The notes below the pieces were generated by a model that was given only the letters and a program-made list of their open reading frames with translations, ran no database searches and was not told the DNA's origin. The position numbers and the translations under genes were made by a program. A DNA stretch of 64,000 nt, from assembly GCA_004431415.1 (NCBI GenBank), contig QPMI01000526.1, forward strand, positions 62,001 through 126,000, read 5' to 3'. Source of the DNA: Cyanophora paradoxa (taxonomy: Eukaryota; Glaucocystophyceae; Cyanophorales; Cyanophoraceae). Below, one piece after another: positions 46,001 through 59,100 of the stretch (positions are counted from its first letter, which is position 1; each line of letters opens with the position of its first letter).

Positions 46001-47189
46001 GCCCGAATTCCTATGGGGGGTTCTACGGCACCTACCCCAACGTCACCAATCCGATGTACTCTTCGCCGGCGTGTGCTCTAATGTACGGCACAGCTTCGAA
46101 CATCAACACCGTGCGTCGCATCTCTGATTTATCCCGACGCATAAGAGCTCGAGCCTGATGTTGGAATTGTGCGCGAGCAGCTCGTGGTGGGGTTCACGTT
46201 CTTGGATCTGGAGTCCCCCGGGGACACCGTGACCGTCTATGATGTCACAGGTGCGGATCCCGCGGTCGGATCCCCATCGTTTTAGCTCTTGCGCATTCTT
46301 CACTATCAACTCTATGACGATGCGCAGGGATGACAGAAGCGCAAGTGAACACCGCCACTGTTCAGATCGACAACAATCCCGCCACGGCCAATTTCACAGC
46401 GGTGGGGCTGCCCCCGCCCCTCCTCCGTGTCACTGGTCCGCACAATTGCAAACCCCTCGGGGTTAATCGAAGCATTCGTGTATATGTGGGGCGCTCACGT
46501 ATACTCCCATAGGGAATGGTACGGTCCAGGCCGTCATGATCAGAAGTTTAATTTCGTCCAAGCCGCCCCGCGTCCTTGTTCTCTTCGCTGTCGACAACGA
46601 CGTGCAGGTTGGGCCGTCTATATATATATATGCTGCGAGGTCGAGTCTTAAGCTCTTAAGTCATAATTAAGGATGACGCCGCAGTTTGACGGATTCGGTT
46701 TCTTCCTTCTGACGGGCTCCTTGAATTGCCGATACGACGTTCTGACCAGCCTCACCGAACCGTCCAACTTCTTCATCGGGGGTACGGGTAGTTTCTATAA
46801 TACAGTCAAGACCGGCAGCGCAGCGGCGCCTATCGTCTGTCGCTGGCTCGTGGACACATCGGCGCTGCGCCCCGCGGACGGCATTGCTTTCCAGCTGCAC
46901 TCGAACTCGTTGCAGCCTGGAGATGTGCTGCGAAGTAAGTTCTCGTTTCTTTTAATTTTCTACAAATTGAGTTCTCTAAAAATTGCTGCGGCCCTTTTTT
47001 CGCGCCTTTTCATCCCTTATCTTGTTGCAGTCTATGACGGCCGGAACGAGTCGGCGGCCGTGCTGCGGGAGTGGAACGCAAGCAGTCCGGCAGCGAATAT
47101 CACTTCTGGTTCGCGCGTCCTGATGGTCACCTACACGTCCCGCTTGAATAATACGCTCCGGTTCAATGCATCGTATGTCCGACGTGAGC
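46001..47189 (+). other. CUB-like domain block of the giant protein
   Basis: Exons encode LVVGFTFLDLESPGDTVTVY, then a segment with TVQAVMIRSLISSKPPRVLV. Next come CRWLVDTSALRPADGIAFQL and VYDGRNESAAVLREWN, ending in NITSGSRVLMVTYTSR. Alternating beta-strand hydrophobics with a D-x-V-x-V-Y-D/G turn fit two CUB-type beta sandwiches. Cys pairs are fewer than in animal CUBs. Confidence 0.65.
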
Positions 47190-50100
47190 ATCTTCAATTT
47201 TGAGCTTTCTTTCACACTTCGCTCCAAATAATCGATGACGAGTTCAGTCACTTGTCCGGCGTGCATGAACGGCGCACCCTGTGTAAACGGAATCTGCACG
47301 TGCCCGGCAGGCTTCGCCGGAACGCGTTGTAACATTGCCACAGGTGAGCCTTCCACAACTTATAAATTTTACAAATAATATAACTTCGCCTTAAGCTTGA
47401 CCTTGTCGCAGCGGTGGCTGTGTCCGACACAGTCCCGGGCTGGACCTGCAACATACAACATTATAATACAAGGTGCGTTCAACTCACCTGACTCGAACTT
47501 TGATGAATTGGAAAATGCTCAAGCTTGTTTCAGCGATGGCTGCGACTGCGGATGCGGGGGTGAGGTCATAATCATTGAAATTGCCATCAATCGACGCATG
47601 TTGATGTCACTTTTAATCCACTTGTAGCATACGACCCCGACTGCAATGAAATTCAGCCAGTCGGGGGCTGGTGTCCTTCAAATACGACAACCAATCGCTA
47701 CCACGATGGGACATGCGCATTTTGCCCTATGCCAAACATTCCGAATTCTAATGCGGTGCGCGAATGAATTCGATCGCGAGTTTTGTTAAAGATCGAAAAT
47801 CTTGCAATTGCCCCATTATAATCAGCTGATCGTGCTTCGCGGCAGAGACACGTCTATGTGAGCCCACGGGGCAGCGACATTTCAGGAAACGGAACCTACG
47901 TGAATCCCTATGCGAGTCTTGGCGTGCGCATGCTCATTGTACTACGTATACTGCTCGCGCTTTTCGAGACTCATTGAATATTCTTGTACGTCGGCACCAC
48001 AGCGCGCGATTTTTGCGGCCCAGGCCATGGTCACCAAACCCAATACGATAGCGTCGTCCACTGTTCAGGTCCTCCCTGGGCGCTACAAAGGAATAAACAA
48101 CCGGCGGCTGGCTTGGACGGCAAGTATATCTTTTTTCGCAATTCCTATCAATCCAATTTGTGACTGATAATCGCAATTATAAAAAAGGACGGCTTGTATG
48201 CCAAAGGGCTTACGTACGCAATTTCGTTGACTGGACTGGGTGGCTCCAAGTACACTCTAATTGACGCCGAGAGAATGGTTCTTTGATTCTGTTCGATGAT
48301 GACACGTGGTCTTTTTATAATTTAGAGCAGGGGTGGCACTTGTACTTGACGACCAATCAGTACATATTACATCCTGTAACGCAAGTCAACGGTTTCCAGT
48401 TCATCAACGCACGATACGTCGCTCGAGGCCCTTTAATCTTGAATCCGACTGTGGCGGGCGGTCTTAACATTGGGAGGAGCACACCAAGCGGGGGTTCAGT
48501 GCAGTGCGGAGAGGTGCTGAATTTCTAATCCGCGTTCTATTTTATTGTTTCCTTATTTTTTCTCGCAGTGGAGCAACATGTATGCTTCGATTACCTAATA
48601 AAAAGACGGGTAAATCGTTTCGGAAAAACTGAGACCTTGTCCCACAGAGTTGGAGATGAGGAGTATAACTGTTACAACGTGCGATTCATAAACAACATCT
48701 GGAAAAATAATGTGGCGTACTGGGGTGATGGTGCGTCACGATAACCAATCGCACTGGAATGAATGCGAACTGAGGTTTTAACTAGGTCTGCTTCTCAACA
48801 ACCAGGTCCTTTTAGGTGCGATGAACGTTGGATGCTTTTGCGCGTGCAGCTGCTGATCACAAGGCTCTGTGCACGTGCCGTCCCGTGGCAGACACGGCCC
48901 AGTACGGAAGCGTAACCGCAAGCATGGCGCTTGGAGGTGGCGGGCTCGCGCTTGCATCCGGATATGCGGTCACGGTCAGCGGGTGCACGTTCGACAGTAA
49001 CTCAGGTTTGCGTCGTGCTGGCATGAATAATTGTGTGTATGCGGTCTCTGATCGGTTCGAGCGCGTGCTCAGTGTCACTGGATCTCTCTGCAGCCGTGGA
49101 GTCCTCAGACTCCGCGCGGTCTATCGACGGGGGTGCTCTGCTTGCCGTGGATGTTATTTTGTTCACGATTAGCAACTCAAACTTCCTCAACAATTCTGCT
49201 CGTTCGCCCGCGCGTAACGCTTATAATATTTAAATTATGATCTGGTGTCGTAATTCTAACTACCTATGAATCTTTTCTATCAGCGTCAAATGGAGGCGCA
49301 GTACTGATTGACGCAAAGCGAATGGCCAGCGTTTATTCAAGCAGCCTCACGGTCAGGGACACCATTGTCGACGGTAACGCGGCCGCTTTCGCTGGATTTG
49401 GCATCGCTGTTCGCGGCATCACGTCCGTGTTGCGTGCGTTGAACGTTTTTCTCGGCATAGACTCAAATTGTAAAGCGCCCTGAGGTCGGTTGTAGTACGA
49501 AATCTACAAGTGAAGAACAACTTCAATGTGCAGCGCAAGCAGCTTTCGATTAGCATGAGTGCTGTTGGCGGCGCCGGGGCTTGGATCAGTGCTGTTGAAG
49601 CCGGCACTCTCGCGTCTTCAAGTTCTTTAACTATCGAAGGCTCTCTCTTCAGTAATAATAGCTTCAAGTAAGACACTTCCGAATGCTGCGGATTCCTTGC
49701 TTTTGTCTCCGAAGACTTTTACTGAAAAGCCTTCGAATTCAGGCCTCTTTTCTCGCAAGCGAACTCCGGCGGCGGCGGGCTCTACGTGGCTGGCGTCGCC
49801 TCCACAACCGTTCGAACTACGCGATTCGCGTCGAACGCGGCGGACTCGTCGTTTGGTGCTGGCGTCCTCGCCGCCAGCCTCAACACGCTGTCGCGCGTTC
49901 ATCTGTCTTCTCATCTCCATTCGGACTCCGCTCTGATTGCAGCTTTGCAGTATGGAGTCGTGCACTTTTGACGGCAATGTGCACACTGGAGGCGCTCAGG
50001 TTGGAGGCGGGGGGATCGCTCTGCTATCGGTTGCAAAAGCAACGCTCACCAGCGCAATCTTCGCCGACAACACGGCCGGTACTTAGCGCCCTCTTGACTC

Positions 50101-53100
50101 TTTGACGCGATCGTCTGATGTGAGACACTCTTTCTGTCGTTAAACGTTGCTAGCCAATGGGGCTGGCGTCTGGGTCGGCTCGAAAACGCCGTCGACCTTT
50201 TCTTTTCACACCGTCGATTTCATAAACACAACAATCTCTGGGGGACTGGCTTCGCTGAACGGTTAGTCGCGTTTATTCCCTTTTCATTATTCTTTATTCG
50301 GTTTCCGACTTCGAGCCTTGCGAACTTGCGGCCGCTGGCAGGGGGCGCCGTGTCCGTCACGGACTCTTCGAACTCCCCCGTACAAATGCAGTTTCAAAGA
50401 AGCTTTTTGTCGGGCAATAGTGCAGGCGGTTCAGGTGGAGGCATCGCCATTTCCGGCATCACTATTGCCAGCCTGCTCCAAAACACATCGCTCACAATCG
50501 CCAACACTACAATTCGCCAGAACCGCGCTATGCGTGAGTGCACGAAGATGCATAAATCGCTTTAGTGCCGCGTTGGAGACTTTGGAATGCCGTCTCAGTT
50601 GGTGGAGGCGGCATGAGCGCAACGGGCTGGATGAACCTCAGCGTCCTCGACGGCTCCTCCATATCCGAGAACACCGCCCGCAACGGAGGGGGAATCCGTG
50701 CGCATGCGCTGTAGCATGAGACTCTGACATGCTTGTTTCAGAAATGTAACGTGGCACGTTCGCCTCGCAGTCGTTGACGGCGCGCGGAACTGTTTCGAAA
50801 AGCAGTGCACTGGTCTCAGAGCCTCATTTCAAAATGTACCGTTCGAGAAAAACAAAGCGACTACCGGGTGCGCTCTTTTGCCCATATATATCTGGACAAC
50901 AGTTCTTTATTTAATTGGCCGATCAGAGGAGCGATTCATATTCTGTCACCGTGCGCCGCATGTTTCAAGTACCGCTGTGTGCTCGAGCTCGTTTTTTACT
51001 CTGCGTGCCCTATAGGGACACATTCATCACTATTGCCGGCTGCTCGTTTGCAAATAACAGCGCGGGCGAGCGCGCCGGAGCGATCTGGGCAGAGCAGCCT
51101 GGTGCTTTGGCGATCTCAAGAACGGTCTTTAATTCCAACGCAGCTGCTGTTGACGGAGGAGCGATCCACATGACCTCCGACTCGGAGCTGAAGGTCTTTA
51201 ATCATTTCTTCAATATATAGCTCGTGACCATAAAACCTGAGATCCGAGCTGTATTATTGAACCTCTGCGCCGTACAGGCCACAATGCCCAACGTATCGTT
51301 CGTCTCGAATCTAGCCCGTGCGCGAACGCCAGCGAGATATCGCTCACATTTCGAGTTCACCAGTTTCTCATGCACATACTCCACGATCCGCAGAGGAAAA
51401 TGGAGGCGCAATATATGCAACGGGATCAGTTTTAATTGAATTGGCGTCTGGGAGACTTGAGAAGAACCGAGCAAACGCTGGAGGGGTGCGTCACGATTGC
51501 GACTAATTATAATATTTAAGATCATTTCTACAATGAACTGATGCATCTCTGGCAGGGCCTTGTGTACCTCAAGCGTTCAAGCGGACTTTCAGTAACCAAT
51601 CTGACGTTCGCTGCAAACACTGCGGACAATGGCGGAACCGTATATCTTGATCAGAGTGCATGGCTTGACGCCGCCAACTGCACGTTTACCGGCTCCGCTG
51701 CGGGCACGTTCGGAGGCGTTGTATACGCTCAGGGCACTCCTCGCATTTTCCTCCGGCAGTGCAATGTCGTCAAGAATCAGGCGGCGCAAGGTGGTTTTCT
51801 ATACTCAAACTTCCTCGGAAATGGTTTGTGCCCGAAAGCTCCGAATTCAAGTTAATAATATTGAAACTTATGGTGCTGGCTCCCGGGCAGGAACAATTGA
51901 GTTCGCTGGCGGGCGCCTGGACGGTAACGCGGCATCCAGCGAGGGAGGTGTAATGTACCTGACAGGCGAGGGGGGACTCGTTCGCGCCGAGAACTTTTCG
52001 GCCGTCGGCAACATCGGCACGCGTGGAGGTGTGGCTGTTGTGGGCGGGAGCACGTCTACGCTTTTTGCTACGTGCAGCGCCTCCGGGAATCTCGCGAGTC
52101 AAGGTGATGGGGGAGCGTTTGTCGTCCAACAGCAGGGCAAACTGCAGGTCGTGAACTGCAGTCTTCATGGGAACCGCGCCGTCGGCAACGGTGGGGCGAT
52201 TAATGCGAACGGCGAGGGCTCGATGGTACAACTTTTCTGCTGCCTTTGGAACTCGCTTGCCGCAAATGATCGACTTCAACAGCTCGCCATTTCGAACTTG
52301 ATCGCCACCAACAATAACGCGGGGCAAAGCGGAGGCGCGCTGGCTGTGAGTGGGGCTACTGCGCTGTCAGTCAGCGGCGGAAATTTCTCGCGAAATGTCG
52401 CCGGATCTCTGGGTGGCTCAAGTGCGCGTTTCGTAATCGAATGAACCCTCCAAAAACTGATTACTGATTACTGATTGCACTTGTATGTGCATGGCAGTGC
52501 TGCTACAAAACTCTTCTGTGTCGCTGGCGGGAATGAGTCTCGATGGAAACGTAGCTGGCTCCGACGGCGGCGCGCTCTGCCTTGTTTCCTCCTATTTGAC
52601 ACTCGACAACGTCACCATCAACTCAAACCGCGCTGGAGGTCACGGCGGGTCCGTAATCGCACGTTTCTATCAGCTTTGATAGTTCGGCGCGAAGAAAGCG
52701 CGCAGGTCCATTTACCAGAAAGGAGGCAACGCGACGATTGGGGGCAGTGTTATGGTTGGGAACCGTGCAGGGGCATCTGCGGGCGCTGCGTCGTTTCAAG
52801 CTGCAGCGGTCAAAATGTCTCGCACCAGAATAACCGGAAACTACGCCAGCCTCGATGGCGGTGCCCTCGTCGCCTCGGATCAGTCCATGGTTGAGATCCA
52901 CGATTCGCACCTCAATTCGAACGAGGCAGCACGCAACGCGGGATCGCTGCAGGTCTCGCATTCAAATCTTCTCCTGGACGGAACCGACCTCAGTGGTTCG
53001 AGGGCGGGCCGTGATGCGGGATGCCTGTCTGCAGCCTCCAGCGTGGTTCGGATGACGCGATCAAGCATGTCGGACTGCGTCGCCTTTGGGGCGGGCGGGG

Positions 53101-56100
53101 CTGTGTACTTCGAGTCTTCAACAATCACAGCATCGGAAACAGAGCTGCAGCGCGGGCGCGCCGGTGCCGCGGGAGGCGCCATCGCGGCTCTGTCGTCGAC
53201 GCTCACTCTGACGTATTGCTTGATGAACGGGTCGTACGCTGGTCTCTCTGGTGGCGCTGTCAACGCCCGCTCATCCAACGTCGACATCATCAGGTGCACC
53301 CGCAGTTAAAATACATGATAGAAGCATCTCTAGATCTCTCCACTGTGCGTAAAACTGCCCCTCTTTAGATCGGCTTTGGACGGAGCCACCGCGGGGACGG
53401 ATGGCGGCTGCCTTAGCATGGAGGAAGGCAGGCTGCGCCTTGAGAGTTCAAGCCTCGCCGGCTGCAAATCTGGCGGTCGTGGTGGTGTCGGAATCTTCTC
53501 CCGGCTCGTCGCCACTCTTGCCTTCGTCCAGGCACCACGCCCCTCCGCTTTCTCGGATGGAGGGGCGCTGGCAGTTATTGACTCTTCAATCAGCTTGCTC
53601 AAGTAAGAATGCGTTTGTGAAATTGCGCTGATTATTCCACGATAATGACGTCCTTCGCGATCGTGTGTTCCAGCTGCTCGTTTCGCGAATCGAAAACCGA
53701 GCGAGGTGCCGGCGGCGGAATCTGGGGCAATGGAGCAAAGCTCACCAGTCAATCTGTCGACTTCTCGAAATCTGTTGCTGGGTCAGGCACAGGAGGCGCC
53801 GTCAGCTTCTCGAACGGCGAACTCGATATTTCGAATTCCGTCATGGTTGGGTGCACAGCATCCACTTCGGGGGGCGCAATCTGGTTAGGGAATGTGACTG
53901 CTTCCGTCAGACAGTGAGTGTCTCTATTGTTTTTGTGAATATCATATTTTAGTCTGATGACACGACTGGACGTGCAGATCTGAGCTTCAGACCTCCAAAG
54001 CCCGCTCGGGGGGCGCCCTCTATGGGACCGACAGCCGTGTTCGGGTCGAAGCGTCTGATCTCTCGCGATGCGTCGCCGAGGGCGGATCGGGCGGCGCGCT
54101 CGCCATGCTTGACTCGGCCTTGGCGATTAGCGAGTCGGATCTCAGTGCAAGCACCGCGTCTGGCACCGGGGGCGCCATCGCTCTGACAAACGTCACTGCA
54201 ACCATAAAACGGTGCGGGTCGGCGGCGCCCGCGGCTGTACATGTCAACGCCTTTGCGTATACAATCTCGGTGATCACACGTGCACGTGCACGAAAGCAGG
54301 TCCAAGCTCCAGAAATCCAAGTCCGCGAGCGGCGGTGGTGGGGCCCTCTCGATGAATGTAGGAAATCTGACTCTCGAAGCCTGCGACCTTTCGGGGTCCG
54401 TTGCGGAGGGGGGAGAGGGAGGCGCACTGCTCGTATCGAACGCGGAATTGGATGCGAAGGAATGCCAGCTGCACCGTAGCATCGCATCGGGATCGGGCGG
54501 TGCCGTCAGTCTGAACAACGCAACTGCGACCATTGCAGGGTGCTCTATGCAGCAGAGCAAATCTTTGCGTGGCTCCGGAGGCGCCCTGGCGAGCAATGGA
54601 GGGAGTGTTTCCCTGAACGCTTCGGACTTGTCGCAGTCATCCGCCAGCGTCGGGTCTGGCGGGGCGCTTTTCGCGTCGAACGGCCGTTTCCAGGCTTTGG
54701 ATGTTCAGATGCAGGAAGGTTCTGCCGCGACTGCCGGTGGCTCCCTGTTTCTGAGCAATTCTACAGCACTCCTCGCACGGTGCGTGCACGCCCTTCCTAG
54801 CGTCGCGGCATCAGCATTAATTGTCATTTAATTTTCGAGGATTCATGGTTTGCGCAGTATTTCCGTCGGCAAGAGCTCGGCCGAGTATGGCGGTTGCATC
54901 GCAATCGAAGGCGAGAAGGGAGATCCCAATTTATGCAACGTCGCGATCACCGACACAGCTGGGGCCATGTGCAAGGCGCGGACCGGAAGTGGTGGCGCGT
55001 TGAACGTCATTCGCTGCAGCGTTCTGGTTCAGAACACCGATTTCTCGAACGGTGTTGCATCGGGCTTCGGAGGGGCAATCCGCACCGTTAATACAGAACT
55101 ATCTGTCGTCAACTCAACGCTCAACGCCTGTGCAGCCACTTCGAGTGGTGGTGCATTATCGGCTGAAGCTTCCACCGTGGCCATCACGGAGTGCGTAGAA
55201 GCAGTTTCTGCGTCTGCGATCTGAACCTAAAGCCGTTACATCAGTTCCTCGCTCGATCAGTCGTCCTCGTCCAGTGGCTCTGGGGGCTGCGTGTCGGTTT
55301 CGGGCGGCTCGTTCATCGCGAACCGGTCGACGCTGACCAAGTGCGCGGCACCCAACGGCGACGGTGGTGCCGTTCACGCCGTCGATTGCTCTGCTGCACT
55401 GCGGAGCTGCAATCTCAATCAAGGCTCTGCTAAAGGCACCGGTGGCGCTATTAATGCGCGCGGCGGGCTCCTGACGCTCGAAAATGTGTCCATCAGCGAC
55501 GGTCGCTCTCAGACAGCTGGCGGCTGCCTCTTTGCACAGAGGGCGTCAGTTGAAGCCGCCGCCGTGATTGCAGAGCGATGCCAGGCAGACACAGGCGGCT
55601 GTTTTGCCTTTAACAGCGCTCCGGCGACGCTCTCGCGCATTACTGCGTCGGATTGCGTGGCGACGGGAGGCGACGGGGGCTGCATCTGGGCGTTGAGTTC
55701 GACAATGGCGCTGCAGGGTTCGACACTGGCCCGCTGCAGGGCGGCCAGCTCGGGCGGCGGCGCGTACCTGATTGGCGGGGACGTGACACTCGACGACTGC
55801 GCCGTAGTCAACTGCACGGCTGACAGCAACGGTGGAGGGTGCGAGCCCAACCCGTTCCTTGCTGACCCGCGAGCTCAAATCTGGCATTGCGCATACGCAG
55901 GATTTTCGCTGCCGGAGAAGGATCCGCTTCCTCGAACACCATTTGCCTCTCGAACGTTGACTCGATCTCGAGCTCAAACACTTTCCTTCCGACCTCCAGC
56001 TCTCGCCGACTTCTCAGCGCTGCAGCTCGCAACGTCCAGCTCCTCCTGCAGCTCACAAATCTGGCGGGGAACCAGGCCAAGCTTGACGGCGGAGCCATCT

Positions 56101-59100
56101 ACGCTGCTGGACCCATCGCCGCCACCTTGGCCAATGTTTCTATCACCCGATCCGACGCCGGGGGGAAAGGAGGAGGTCCGATAAAGCTCAGTTGTACAGA
56201 TAGTCACGCAGACGTACCCTGCTGATTGTTTGCTACATGTGCAGGCCTTTACATCACCACGGCATCATTTGCGATGAGCAGCTCAGTTGTCACCGCAAAC
56301 AGCGCAAACTTAGGCGGAGGTGGTTTCATCGATCTCTCGAAACAGGTAACAACTCATGATCGGGCGATTTCTCAGTTTTCAAATACGTGTGTGATTGATG
56401 CGTGATTGCAGACCGGGCTTCCCATGGACTGTAGTGACGTTTCTCTGTCGAACTCCGCCGTTCGGGCCAACTCTGCAGAAAAGGGTATATATCTTTCGTG
56501 TCATACATTCTCTCGAAATTTTGCTCACAAGCGCGGCCTGGTAACCAAAGGTGCTGCGTTCGTTGTCCAAGACGCCGATCCTACGCGCTGCTCCGCTTTC
56601 GCAGACCCGACGACTTTCACCGACCCAAGTGCCTCCACCTCCTCCACTGGGCTGGCGGCGGGTCCCGGGGCCATTGTTGTGACACTGGCTACCCCTGTCG
56701 CGGAGAGGCAGTCGGGAGGACTGCTCTCTTTCGGCCTAGTTCTGACCGACTCCTTTGGGACGCCTGTGCGTGACGTGCCAACGGATATCACCATTTCGGC
56801 AGAGGCACCAGACACCGTCACCGTAAGAGGCACGCGGACGGCAACTACGTTGGACGGCGAGGCCCGCTTTGATGGAGTCCAGGTGATCGCTCAACCGGGC
56901 GAGACGCATGTGCTGATATTCACCGCCAACATTCCTTTCCGCCCGTACACGCTGCGTGTGCCCGTCACACTGCGCGCCTGCGTGTCTGGAGAGGTGCAGC
57001 TTCCGAACACTATGGTCTGTCAGCGCTGCCAAGCGAACACGGTGGCGCCTCGGAACGTATCAACCAAAGGTGTTGAGTGCATGGCGTGCACTGAGGTGAT
57101 CTATTGTGTAATCTGGCTTCCTCTGCCGCGCCAATACTATGAAAGTTCTCACGCGTCCTGCAATCAGGGCGCCATCTGCCCTGGGGGAGACATGATCTAT
57201 CCGAAAGAGAATTTCTGGAATTTTCCAAGTGCTTACGTGCTTATGCTGCCTTGTCCGGAGACCGGAAACTGCATTGGAGGCCCCAGCAACGAGTGCAAGA
57301 CCGGCTTTACCGGACCTCTTTGCACGGTCTGTGCCCCTGGCTACGGGCGAATTGGAAAATATGGCTGTGCAAAGTGCCCGAACACAGCCATCAATGCCGT
57401 GAGTAGATTTCTTGAATCCGCGTATACGTACATGGTCAACGATGCTAAGGCTACAGCTATGTATGCAGACGCTCATGGGACTCGCCTGCGCCCTTGCGGT
57501 TGCCATCGTTAGCATTCTCGTCTTCTTCAACGCGCGTTCGATCAAGCGGGGATCGTCCAAGAAGCCCTCGCGCATAACGTCGATAGCCAAAATCTTCATG
57601 AGCTACGTCCAAGTGCTCGCAACCGCTCGGTAAATCTGTGCTAAAGCATTCGACAAAAAAACTCTTTTCTGAAGCGGCCTCAGGGACTTTAACCTACGTT
57701 GGCCGACGCAACTTGTCTCGATCTTCAATGTCCAGGTGTTTTGATCCATACAAGCTTAGTCTTCCATCTCTTCTGTGTCTGAAACGCATGTCGTCATCAG
57801 ACCGCCATCTCCTCTCCAACTGTTTCCGTCGAGTGCTTCACGGTCGACAGGATACACTGGAGCCCATTTATTGCCCGCATAGTCGGGTACGTCTTGTGTG
57901 CGGGTCGTCTAACGCTCCGTGCACTCAAACGTATTGTGCGCATGTTAAACAGCTATGCAAGCCTCCCCATTGTTGCTGTTCTTGCCCCGGCCATCTTTTT
58001 TGCCGTATGGGTTTCCGTGTGGCGGTTCGTCTGCACGTGCACCACTGGTATTGCTGCACTACGTCGTTGACGCCAATATAGGTGGAGAAATAGTGGAAAA
58101 GTGATCGCCGCAGCTGCGGTAGCTCCAAAGCAGGTCTCGCTTCGAGGGCTGAAGCGCGAGTCGCCGCACCACACGGACCACGAATACGATCGAGACTCTA
58201 CGACACCCTCGCCCAGGGGCGAGCATGCATGGGAAGCCGACGTCGACATCAAGCGCTCGACCGATCGCGATAATGACCTCTTGAGCGATGTCCACTCTGT
58301 TGCATTCCCACTGTCACGGAAAGACTCGAGCTCAGTGATCGGCGTCTCAGAGGTTGTCTTCAGTACCAAAGTTCGCAAAAAAAAATCTAAAGGTTTCATC
58401 GCATATATACATTTCTGAAAGCTGACGCAGACTTCAATATCTGTCGCCGAGGGCGATTCGCACGGCCTTGTGGGAACCTTCTCGGCGGCGAATGATTACG
58501 ACGAGGACGACGAAGCCGATGCACTCTCTGGGGTCGCCTCGTCGGCCTTCGTTTCCACGCACCGCGCGCGCTTTGCAATTGGCGAGGCTCGGCGTGGCGC
58601 TGGCGCCCCGAAGGGCCGCGGCATTGCCTCGATTGAGGAGGAGGACGACCGCGACGTGGCCGAGGTGGATGATCATGAGCTTCAGAACGCGAAGCGGGAT
58701 GAGGATCCGGACCTGTTTTCCCAGCCCGACACGGGCGCGAGCATCTCCGACCTTCCTTACTCGCACCACGTCCGCGATCTCTACATTCTAACCTGCATCG
58801 TCGCCCTGTTCATGGTACTCCCTGATCGAGCAGTCCGGTGCCGGTGCCCGCACTTGTACTGACCCGTAGCGCAGGCGCACCCCATCATTTCTCGTCAAAT
58901 CTTCCTGTTGTTCGCTTGCACGTGCGCTGAACATATCCAGCCTCATAGTTACATTTGTTCTCTTAAGCTTTCTATATCTGAAACTCTTTTAAATGTCTTG
59001 ATATACAGGGACGTTGGGCCGGACCGCGTCCTCGATCAGGAAATGTGCGCCGCCCCGGCCCGGCCCCAGGAGTTCTGTCGCGGTTATAATTACTGACGGG

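Noticed and set aside
54274-54596. Minus-strand frames opposite the beta-helix exons
   Set aside because: They mirror the codon pattern of the plus-strand repeats and contain no recognisable domain.
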